DNA of 64,000 nt, taken from contig NZ_CP126093.1 of assembly GCF_030123065.1 (NCBI RefSeq), positions 5,710,001 to 5,774,000 on the forward strand, written 5' to 3'. Below, one piece after another: positions 18,020-25,224 of this stretch. Position numbers and translations under genes: made by a program. Origin of the DNA: Neobacillus sp. DY30 (GTDB taxonomy: Bacteria > Bacillota > Bacilli > Bacillales > Cytobacillaceae). The notes beneath the pieces were generated by a model. That model worked only from the letters and a program-made list of their open reading frames with translations, was not told where the DNA came from and ran no database searches. How positions within the stretch are numbered: the stretch's first letter is position 1; each line of letters begins with the position of its first letter.

Positions 18020-18553
18020 TTGATTATTAAAAATTACTACGTTATTAATCAGCATATGATGTACATGTTTGGCTTATTGGATCGAAATGCAAAAGTTTGT
18101 ACGCTAGTAAGAGATTTCTACGGTGTGTTTATCGTAGACCGTTCACCTTTAGAGATATTAGATGATAGTCTTAGAAGTATTGGATTTAATTTGAAGGGTG
18201 CCATGGAGTCTGCCAAAATCATCATCGAGAACAAAATGATGTGCCCTGTCATGCTCAACCATATACACAACATCTGTGTCTTTCCTGACAAATCACACAA
18301 ACACGAAGATACGATTTGGTTTAATCCTTGCCAGATCTTACGAACACATAGCATCAAACGTAAAACACAAATCGAGTTTCGAAATAGGCTTTCACTCAAG
18401 ATTGATTCAAAACTTTTTTCTTTTAATAACAAGTTAAAATCAGCAGAGCAGCTAAGCAGAATTACCATTGAGAATGCCAATAATCCGCAATCCTATTTCA
18501 TTGAACCACCAAAGAAGAACAGGAAAAGAAAGTTCAAGAAAGCCAAAAAGTAA
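18020..18553 (+). CDS. comK: ComK-family competence transcription factor homologue
   Basis: About 177 residues. The N-terminal half carries the ComK pattern: NAKVCTLVRD, VFIVDRSPLEILDDSLRSIGF, GAMESAK and an ICVFP strand. The C-terminus is a basic tail (PPKKNRKRKFKKAKK). ComK binds AT-boxes in the minor groove and activates DNA uptake genes. It is divergent from the B. subtilis protein and may be a ComK2-type paralogue with altered function. TTG at 18020 is 8 bp after GGAG; the GTG at 18011 overlaps the SD and is less likely. The neighbouring sigma factor and LysM gene share AT-box-like upstream sequence. Confidence 0.75.
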   Translation: MIIKNYYVINQHMMYMFGLLDRNAKVCTLVRDFYGVFIVDRSPLEILDDSLRSIGFNLKGAMESAKIIIENKMMCPVMLNHIHNICVFPDKSHKHEDTIWFNPCQILRTHSIKRKTQIEFRNRLSLKIDSKLFSFNNKLKSAEQLSRITIENANNPQSYFIEPPKKNRKRKFKKAKK

Positions 18554-18654
18554 TCTTAAAAATCTGCACATAGCAATGATATTAATTTCTTTCCATAAGA
18601 ACATTATTCTTAAAAAAATAACCATATAAAATATGGATTGGGTAAAGGAGAATT

Positions 18655-18876
18655 ATGGATACGATTGTTGTTGTGAAATTAAAGAGTCTACTGTTGGAAA
18701 GAGGGATGACGATAAGGGAACTTTCTCGCCGCACCGATGTACGTCATGCCACTATAAGTGAATTAGCGAACCAAAAAAGGCTCAGCGCCCACTTTCCTCA
18801 TTTGGCAAGTATCGCTCATGCTCTAGACATTAAAGATATGAATCAAATCATTACCTTTGAAAAAATTAAGGAATAA
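18655..18876 (+). CDS. small XRE/Cro-type DNA-binding protein
   Basis: 73 residues consisting of one Cro/CI helix-turn-helix (LLLERGMTIRELSRRTDVRHATISEL). AAAGGAGAATT precedes the ATG. It is about 100 bp after the ComK-like gene on the same strand and could be cotranscribed. Proteins like this usually repress their own or neighbouring genes; the target is unknown. Confidence 0.85.
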   Translation: MDTIVVVKLKSLLLERGMTIRELSRRTDVRHATISELANQKRLSAHFPHLASIAHALDIKDMNQIITFEKIKE

Positions 18877-18918
18877 ATGATGAATCAATAGGTACAACCA
18901 TTTTCATTAGATATTCCT

Positions 18919-18968
18919 TTAAGATAACGGAATTGGATTAAACAGAATTCAGTTCGTTATCTTTTTAT
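18919..18968 (+). terminator. terminator after the XRE gene
   Basis: AAGATAACG ... CGTTATCTT stem extended by AATT/AATT pairing, followed by TTTTTATTT. Confidence 0.85.
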
Positions 18969-18991
18969 TTGTAAAAAATCACCATTGTACC

Positions 18992-19010
18992 TAACGGGGG
19001 TCAGACCCAA
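18992..19010. repeat. REP-like palindrome, GGGGTCAGACCC core
   Basis: GGGGGTCAGACCC core. Related copies are at 20314-20355, 34221-34240 and 60216-60257. It sits on one side of the RAYT gene, with another copy on the other side. Confidence 0.7.
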
Positions 19011-19014
19011 TTTG

Positions 19015-19042
19015 TTAGGCAGAAGGAGCCCCTTCTGCCTAA
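19015..19042 (-). terminator. hairpin after the DJ-1/PfpI gene
   Basis: Perfect 12-bp stem TTAGGCAGAAGG / CCTTCTGCCTAA with loop AGCC directly past the stop codon at 19046. There is no T-tract, so it may protect the mRNA end rather than terminate alone. Confidence 0.6.
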
Positions 19043-19045
19043 CTG

Positions 19046-19561
19046 TTATCCTATTATTCTTAAGGATTCTTGCACAAATGCCGGTATATCTTCTGGCTGT
19101 CTGCTTGTGACCAGCTGGTTCTGGCAAACAACTACTTCCTTGTCATGTAAATTAGCGCCAGCATTTTCTAGATCAACATGAATGGATTTATAGCCTGTTA
19201 CGTCACGCCCTTCAAGCGTTTTCGCTGTAATAAGCAGCTGAGGTCCATGACAAATGGCTAATACAGGTTTTTTAGCTTCCATAAATGCTTTTGCGAAACG
19301 AACAAAACGCTCGTCGGCACGAAGAATATCCGGTGAAAATCCGCCTGGTATGAAAAGTACATCAAATTCCCCATGGGATACATCATCAATGCTTTCATCA
19401 ATAACAGCTTCGCTTTTCCCCTGCTTTCCTTTCACGGTTTTTCCCTTTTCCATCTCGATGATGATTACCTCATGCCCCTTTTCCTTAAAGGCTTGTACAG
19501 GTTCGACATATTCGGAATCCTCAAAATCATTCGTTAGTAAAACAGCAATTTTTTTACTCAT
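19046..19561 (-). CDS. DJ-1/PfpI-family protein (deglycase or general stress protein)
   Basis: 171 residues from the ATG at 19561 (GAGGAG 9 bp upstream). It has the glutamine amidotransferase-like fold with the nucleophile elbow VLAICHGPQLLITA (Cys followed by His), FIPGGFSPD and NQLVTSRQPEDIPAF. B. subtilis relatives are YraA and YfkM, which are stress-induced and reported to act on glycated or otherwise damaged proteins. It appears monocistronic. Confidence 0.9.
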   Translation of the reverse strand: MSKKIAVLLTNDFEDSEYVEPVQAFKEKGHEVIIIEMEKGKTVKGKQGKSEAVIDESIDDVSHGEFDVLFIPGGFSPDILRADERFVRFAKAFMEAKKPVLAICHGPQLLITAKTLEGRDVTGYKSIHVDLENAGANLHDKEVVVCQNQLVTSRQPEDIPAFVQESLRIIG

Positions 19562-19623
19562 TATCATCAACTCCTCACCCATACAGTACCCTTATATTTA
19601 TTGGGTGAAACATGTGATCAAGT

Positions 19624-20189
19624 CTAGTCTAGCCATGGAATTCCGACAAATTTGCGGTAGTTTTCCTTCTGAGGTTCAGGAAAATGGGATAATATTTTTG
19701 TGGTTGAAACAAGGGGATTAATCGATTCCGATATGTAGGTAGTATAGCTGCTCCATCGATATTCTTCAGGAGCTTTCACCATTTTTGCTTCAACTGGGTT
19801 TAAATGAATGTATCTACTAACTTCTAAAAGATAGTCAGTGGAATCAATAATTTTTGATCTATACCTGCCTTGAAAAACGTGCCCTACTAGGGTATGTCGT
19901 TTATTAAAATACATCGCATATCTGGAATTAAGCATTTTCATTATATCTTTTGGATGATGTTGGATGGTTTCTACTTGAAGATGTATGTGATTGGTCATAA
20001 GACAATAGGCGTGGAGGTGAAAAGGAAAACAATGACGGGCTTCTTCTAGTAATTGCATATAAACTTCACGGTCAAAATCATCATAAAAAATATATTACGA
20101 TTTCCACGGCTCGTAATGTGATACATGGCACCTGGAAACCAAACACGATGTTTTCTCGACAACTGACATAACATCTCTCTTTCTACCAT
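19624..20189 (-). pseudogene. REP-associated tyrosine transposase (RAYT, Y1 family), frameshifted
   Basis: The intact C-terminal part (from 20058) holds the HUH motif LMTNHIHLQ and the family segment VGHVFQGRYRS, SRYIHLNPVEAKMV and WSSY. The N-terminus (from ATG at 20189: SRKHRVWFPGAMYHITSRGN) is present in another frame. The frames meet at a run of six T (minus strand) near 20081-20088. One extra T or two fewer would restore a protein of about 188 residues. RAYTs cut single-stranded REP palindromes; REP-like palindromes lie on both sides (18992 and 20314). Confidence 0.85.
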
Positions 20190-20313
20190 TTATTCATATA
20201 TCTATACATTCTACACATTCTACAATTTTAGCCATAATCCTCCTCATTCTGCTAAAAAACTTACAAAAAACATTAAAAGGCAGAAAGCACATGCCATCCA
20301 CCTTTCCTCATAC

Positions 20314-20355
20314 TTTACCACGTTAAAACTTTAACCCAGCGGGGGTCTGACCCCA
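20314..20355. repeat. REP-like element, extended copy
   Basis: TTTACCACGTTAAAACTTTA followed by the GCGGGGGTCTGACCCC palindrome. The whole 42-bp unit recurs almost exactly at 60216-60257. It lies 125 bp upstream of the RAYT gene. Confidence 0.8.
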
Positions 20356-20389
20356 GCTTCCCTGTAATTCTATAGGATTTAGTACTGAA

Positions 20390-20426
20390 GAAAAGTGTTT
20401 TCCTTTTAAGGAAAGCACTTCTTTTA
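20390..20426 (-). terminator. terminator after the 43-aa ORF
   Basis: AAGTG.TTTTCC / GGAAAGCACTT stem directly past the stop at 20427. Minus-strand 3' side is TTTTC. Confidence 0.55.
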
Positions 20427-20558
20427 TTAGCGATAATGATTGAAAGGATAATTGGAGGTTTTAAGTAACGAAAAAAGATTATCGATCATGTCGAATTTAT
20501 TTTTTGTCGGATGAAGTGTTCTAATTTTGTTGAGAGGAACTTCTGTAAGACCTGCCAT
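20427..20558 (-). CDS. small hypothetical ORF (43 aa)
   Basis: ATG at 20558 opens a soluble peptide beginning MAGLTEVPLNKIRTLHPTKN. A terminator-like hairpin follows immediately, which supports expression. The RBS is weak (CCAGGTTTTCA). Just upstream on the same strand is a coding-like stretch ending PNIGGGGNM (20585-20690) that lacks a usable start. The two pieces may be remnants of a longer gene. No family is recognised. Confidence 0.35.
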   Translation of the reverse strand: MAGLTEVPLNKIRTLHPTKNKFDMIDNLFSLLKTSNYPFNHYR

Positions 20559-20803
20559 TGAAAACCTGGCTACATATTACCTCCCCCACCAATATTTGGT
20601 TTAATATCTTGATTAAAGATAGGACCATCTATCATTTCAAAGCTATCTACCTCTGGATGGTGTCTGGTATCCGTTCCCCTTTAACTAATTTTATTTTAAT
20701 ACTCTAAATTTTCAGAATAATATATTGATGATTGTTTCGTTTTTTGTTAGTATATAAACATATTTCAGAATAATATTACAACTGACATCAGGAGGGTTTT
20801 ATC
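20559..20803. other. leader region of cstA with a minus-strand coding remnant
   Basis: The left part shows a minus-strand frame (DTRHHPEVDSFEMIDG; PNIGGGGNM) without start codon. The right part is AT-rich and must contain the cstA promoter. Confidence 0.3.
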
Positions 20804-22234
20804 ATGATAACATTTTTAGCAGCAATCGCTCTGTTACTTTTAGGCTATATGTTTTACGGAAAGTTGGTTGAGCGGACTTTTAAAATAAATCCGACAAGTA
20901 AAACTCCTGCCTATATGAAAGAAGACGGCCTTGATTATGTTCCTATGCCGTGGTGGAAAGGCTGGCTGATTCAATTATTAAATATCGCTGGATTAGGACC
21001 AATCTTTGGTGCCTTAATGGGTGCATTATATGGTCCTGTAGCGTTCATTTGGATTGTGGTCGGCTGTATTTTTGGGGGAGCGGTTCATGATTATTTTTCC
21101 GGAATGATGTCCCTTCGTCATAATGGTGAACAATACCCATCGCTTGTCGGACGTTATTTAGGTAAAAACATGAAAGTGATCATTAATGTCGTATCACTTG
21201 TGTTAATGATTCTTGTAGCAGCTGCCTTTACAGCGGGGCCGGCACAACTCATTGCACAAGTCACCCCATTGTCTTTTGGTACAGCACTCACCATTATTTT
21301 TGCTTATTTTTTAATTGCTACTGTATTACCCGTAAATAAAGTGATTGGAAAAATCTATCCTATCTTTGGTGCAATCTTAATTTTTATGGCTGTAGCCATT
21401 GCAGTCTCTCTTTTATTTTTGGATAATCCAATACCAAATCTTACATTTAAAAATCTCCATCCGCAAGAACTGCCTATATGGCCGTTAATGATGGTTACCG
21501 TATCGTGTGGAGCCATTTCTGGATTCCATTGTACACAAAGTCCAATTGTAGCAAGGACATTGAAAAACGAACGTGACGGACGAAAAGTATTTTACGGTGC
21601 TATGGTTGGTGAAGGGGTTATCGCATTAATCTGGGCTGCTGCAGGTATGACTTTCTTTCATGGTACAGAAGGATTACAAGCTGCAATAGCGGCTGGCGGA
21701 CCTGCAGGTGCAGTAAACGAAATCTCTACATCTCTTTTAGGTAAAATGGGAGGAATTTTAGCGATCTTAGGTGTTATTATTTTGCCAATCACAACAGGAG
21801 ATACAGCACTTCGTTCCTCGCGAATGATTCTAAGTGAGATGGTTGGTGCAAAGGAGCAAACAAACTGGAAACAAGCATTACTATATTCCATTCCTGTTGC
21901 CCTTCCAACCTTATATTTAACAACCATTGACTATTCATTCTTATGGCGTTACGTAGGGTGGTCCAACCAGCTTGTAGCAACCGTGACATTATGGACAGCG
22001 ACTGTTTACTGCTTACGTAACGGTAAATTCCATTGGATATGTGGTATTCCGGCATTGTTTATGACAGGAGTTGTCAGCACTTATATTTTCTACGCACCTG
22101 AAGGATTAAAACTAAGCTATCAGCTATCCATGATCATCGGATCCATCATTACATTGGCAGTTTCCTTCTGGTATATTTACCAAATACGCAGCCACCAGCA
22201 GCAACAAACACTCGAAATGAAAACAGCAGCTTAA
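20804..22234 (+). CDS. cstA: CstA-family carbon starvation transporter (short form)
   Basis: 476 residues with many hydrophobic segments. The CstA signatures LGPIFGALMGALYGP, GAVHDYFSGMMSLRH, CGAISGFHCTQSPIVARTL and PITTGDTALRSSRM are present. CstA and BtsT relatives import pyruvate and/or peptides when preferred carbon is exhausted. The short form of about 480 residues lacks the C-terminal extension of E. coli CstA. SD is CAGGAGGGTTTTATC. It is followed by its own terminator. No LytS/LytT-type pair lies next to it. Confidence 0.92.
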   Translation: MITFLAAIALLLLGYMFYGKLVERTFKINPTSKTPAYMKEDGLDYVPMPWWKGWLIQLLNIAGLGPIFGALMGALYGPVAFIWIVVGCIFGGAVHDYFSGMMSLRHNGEQYPSLVGRYLGKNMKVIINVVSLVLMILVAAAFTAGPAQLIAQVTPLSFGTALTIIFAYFLIATVLPVNKVIGKIYPIFGAILIFMAVAIAVSLLFLDNPIPNLTFKNLHPQELPIWPLMMVTVSCGAISGFHCTQSPIVARTLKNERDGRKVFYGAMVGEGVIALIWAAAGMTFFHGTEGLQAAIAAGGPAGAVNEISTSLLGKMGGILAILGVIILPITTGDTALRSSRMILSEMVGAKEQTNWKQALLYSIPVALPTLYLTTIDYSFLWRYVGWSNQLVATVTLWTATVYCLRNGKFHWICGIPALFMTGVVSTYIFYAPEGLKLSYQLSMIIGSIITLAVSFWYIYQIRSHQQQQTLEMKTAA

Positions 22235-22251
22235 CGTCTATAGCAAGTTGA

Positions 22252-22286
22252 GGCAGAGTCCCACTAGTGGACTCTGTCTTTTTTTA
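22252..22286 (+). terminator. terminator of cstA
   Basis: GGCAGAGTCC.ACTAGT.GGACTCTGTC stem followed by TTTTTTT. Confidence 0.9.
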
Positions 22287-22377
22287 ATCAAAAGAATGGG
22301 CGAGCGATGGTGTGGCTACAGTCAATGCCAGCAGGAGAAGGTACTACATAATTTTTTAATGACCATGCTTTGGCTTA

Positions 22378-22512
22378 CGACGGCGCAGAGTGGTTTCCTT
22401 TTCTCTAGAACATTCTTCCAAAAAAAATGCGCATACTTCCCGCACAATTCCCTTCAGAATTTCTCGTAGAACTTCAAGAATGTTCCAGGATTATCACCTC
22501 CTCCCTTAATAG
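22378..22512 (-). pseudogene. mini-gene family B, copy 1 (frameshifted)
   Basis: On the minus strand GGGAGGAGGTGATAATC precedes a CTG where the 42249 copy has ATG. The frame reaches a stop after four codons (LEHS). In the next frame the family peptide is intact: LEVLREILKGIVREVCAFF. A 2-bp deletion relative to the 32409 copy explains this. Function unknown; see copies at 32409, 42249, 50091 and 55179. Confidence 0.6.
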
Positions 22513-22666
22513 GAAAAGATGATTGACACCCCCGTCTCTTACAAGGGAAACTTAACCTTTTTCGAAACGACTTTTCTCCTAAGAAAATGGCACAAATAAT
22601 GGCGCCATTCCTATTTCTCTTGTAAACTGCCAAGTTAATGTCACTGTATGCAACCTATCTGACTCC

Positions 22667-23122
22667 TTACCCAACATACTTAATCATAGCGACTTCATCA
22701 CAGCAATTAAACTTAGGACAATTCATACAATCCACCCAAACTTTTTCAGGCAAAGTCTCCTTTTCTACAATCTTAAAACCACATTTTTTGAAAAACTCTG
22801 TTTCGTATGTGAAAGACATTACACGGCTAATTCCAAGTTTCGGAGCATCACTAATAATTCGATTAACTAGTCTGCGACCAATACCTTTTCCAGCATAATC
22901 GGGAGAAACAACCAAAGATCGTATCTCTGCCAGATCCTGTCCTAAAACATGTAATCCCGCAACTCCTAGTATTTTATTCTCCTGTTTCATAACATACAAA
23001 CATTGTAAATGTTGATAGAGTGATAAATATGTACGGGGCAACACGATTCCTTTTTCAGCATAAATTTCGATTAAATCATATATATCATTAACATCACTTG
23101 TCACTGCATGATAAATTTCCAT
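22667..23122 (-). CDS. GNAT-family N-acetyltransferase
   Basis: 151 residues with the acetyl-CoA binding signature VSPDYAGKGIGRRLVNRII and beta-strand IRSLVV before it. The C-terminus has a cysteine-rich segment (WVDCMNCPKFNCCDEVAM) typical of Bacillus ArgA-like acetyltransferases, so an amino-acid substrate is possible. AAAGGAGATACAGA precedes the ATG. It stands alone between cstA and gltBD. Confidence 0.85.
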   Translation of the reverse strand: MEIYHAVTSDVNDIYDLIEIYAEKGIVLPRTYLSLYQHLQCLYVMKQENKILGVAGLHVLGQDLAEIRSLVVSPDYAGKGIGRRLVNRIISDAPKLGISRVMSFTYETEFFKKCGFKIVEKETLPEKVWVDCMNCPKFNCCDEVAMIKYVG

Positions 23123-23206
23123 TCTGTATCTCCTTTTAATAATTATTTATAAATATACAATAATGTGTATTTATATTCAACTATTTTCAGAGAAAAACAG
23201 GTCGGA

Positions 23207-23392
23207 TCAACCTTCCAAGCTACATTGCCATTTAACTGCTCCTACCTTAATTTCATTTTGAATCGTGCCTTCTCCTGTTTCCAAATCCGCAATGGTGGAT
23301 TTATTCCAATAGGGAGTACCTGCAATTTCAACATCCGCTTTCGACAATTTTCCCTTCCGTCACTTCGTTGAGCTTTTTGATACCCTTTTGTT
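23207..23392 (-). pseudogene. coding remnant of unknown family
   Basis: Two overlapping minus-strand frames encode GIKKLNEVTEGKIVES and then ADVEIAGTPYWNKSTIADLE ... VKWQCSLEG before a stop at 23207, a pattern typical of one frameshifted protein. No start or RBS is seen. The rest of the 23123-23670 gap shows no gene. Confidence 0.35.
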
Positions 23393-23670
23393 GACAATTA
23401 TTTATTACAAGACAGCATTATTAATCTTGATGAATATGTAAAGCCGTAACATTGCATGACAAAACCGGTCTTTTTATCTATCAGAACCCCAACAACATAG
23501 CTCAGCTTTCGCTTGTTATTCTTTTTTATTTTCTAGTTGTTGTTATTCTTTTTCTTTTTGCCCACGTATCGTATAACTATGCGGGAACGTATCGTCAATC
23601 TCTTCACATTTTGTATCGATATATGTATCAGTTTCATCTAGCCCCACAAATACAGCATTTGAATAGAAGA

Positions 23671-23697
23671 AACAGGAAACCATTTTCAGGTTCCCTG
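23671..23697 (-). terminator. terminator of the gltB-gltD operon
   Basis: Stem GGAAACC / GGTTCCC with loop ATTTTCA. Minus-strand tail CTGTTTCTTC; 40 bp after the gltD stop. Confidence 0.65.
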
Positions 23698-23736
23698 CTT
23701 CTACTTCAAAACGATTTCTTCCTTACATGGACTATT

Positions 23737-25221
23737 CTAAGGTAAATTTGTTTCATCCATTAAATATCTATCACACTCCCTGGCAGCACCTCTTCCTTCA
23801 TTTATAGCCCAGACGATAAGACTTTGACCACGACGCATATCACCTGCTGCAAAAACCCCTTCGATATTTGTTTTATATTTTCCATACTCAGCCTTTACAT
23901 TTGAACGATTATCCGTCTCGACGTTCATTTTTTTTAGTAAATCCTGCTCTGGACCACTAAATCCAATCGCGAGTAATACTAACTGAGCAGGCCAGATTTT
24001 TTCTGAACCAGGAATTTCTTTTCGAATTCTTTGTCCGTTTTCATCGGTTGTCGTTTCAACGTTAATGGTATGAATCTCTTTGACATGCCCATTTTCATCC
24101 CCCACAAACCTTTTCGTCATCACCGCATAGGCTCGAGGATCTTCACCGAACGTGGCTGCGGCTTCTTTTTGGCCATACTCCACTCGATGGATAACGGGCC
24201 ATTGCGGCCATGGATTATCATCTTCTCGAACTTCGCCTTTTTTCTGATAAATATCAAATTGTGTTAAGCTCTTGCATTTATGACGTACAGAAGTAGCCAA
24301 ACAATCTACCCCTGTATCCCCGCCGCCAATAACCACCACATCTTTGTCTTTTGCGGATAAATACTCTCCGTTCTCAAGGTTGGAATCCAATAAACTTTTT
24401 GTATTGGCATGCAGAAAATCAATGGCAAAATGGATTCCTGTTAGCTCTCTTCCTTCTACTTGTATATCACGATGTTTTGTTGCACCTCCGCATAGAACGA
24501 TTGCATCAAATTCCGATTGTAACTTAGTAATGGGATAGTCTTTGCCCACGTCTGTATTGGTTACGAAGGTAATCCCCTCTTCTTTAAGAATATTGACCCG
24601 TCTCTCCACCACAGAATAAGGAAGCTTCATTTCAGGTATCCCATACGTTAAGAGGCCCCCAATTCGATCATGACGCTCAAAAACAGTGACATGGTGTCCC
24701 GCTTTATTAAGCTGGTCTGCACAAGCCAATCCGGCTGGACCTGAACCGACAACCGCGACCTTTTTATCCGTCCGTGTCTCTGGAGGCTCCGGTTTCACCC
24801 AACCTTCCTTAAAGCCTCTATTGATAATTTCCAGCTCGATTGTCCGGATGGCAACCGGCAGCTCATTAATTCCAAGGACACAGGCTCCTTCACATGGGGC
24901 CGGACAAGCTAATCCGGTAAATTCCGGAAAATTATTCATTTTATGTTCTCGCTTCAGGGCTTCCTTCCACTGGCCTTGGTATACCAAATCATTCCACTCC
25001 GGTATAAGGTGATGGACGGGACAACCTGAAGTCATCCCGTTTATCATAATACCCGTATGACAAGTTGGAATCCCGCAATCCATACAACGAGCACCTTGTT
25101 CTTTTAATTCATGTTCTTCAAGAGGTACCGTATAAACATCCCAATCATCCGTTCGTTTCTTAGGGTCACGTTCGGGCCTTGATTGGCGTTCGTAGTCCAT
25201 AAAACCAGTTGGTTTTCCCAT
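23737..25221 (-). CDS. gltD: glutamate synthase, small (NADPH) subunit
   Basis: 494 residues. N-terminal Fe-S cysteine clusters ARCMDCGIPTCH and CPAPCEGACVLG bind two 4Fe-4S centres. The FAD site is VAVVGSGPAGLACADQL and the NADPH site VVVIGGGDTGVDC. GFSGPEQDLL and the C-terminal FAD motif GVFAAGDMRRGQSLIVWAI follow. It passes electrons from NADPH to the large subunit for conversion of glutamine and 2-oxoglutarate to two glutamates. SD GGAGGGTGAGCG; it begins 3 bp after the gltB stop, so translation is probably coupled. Called gltB in B. subtilis nomenclature. Confidence 0.97.
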   Translation of the reverse strand: MGKPTGFMDYERQSRPERDPKKRTDDWDVYTVPLEEHELKEQGARCMDCGIPTCHTGIMINGMTSGCPVHHLIPEWNDLVYQGQWKEALKREHKMNNFPEFTGLACPAPCEGACVLGINELPVAIRTIELEIINRGFKEGWVKPEPPETRTDKKVAVVGSGPAGLACADQLNKAGHHVTVFERHDRIGGLLTYGIPEMKLPYSVVERRVNILKEEGITFVTNTDVGKDYPITKLQSEFDAIVLCGGATKHRDIQVEGRELTGIHFAIDFLHANTKSLLDSNLENGEYLSAKDKDVVVIGGGDTGVDCLATSVRHKCKSLTQFDIYQKKGEVREDDNPWPQWPVIHRVEYGQKEAAATFGEDPRAYAVMTKRFVGDENGHVKEIHTINVETTTDENGQRIRKEIPGSEKIWPAQLVLLAIGFSGPEQDLLKKMNVETDNRSNVKAEYGKYKTNIEGVFAAGDMRRGQSLIVWAINEGRGAARECDRYLMDETNLP

Positions 25222-25224
25222 CGC

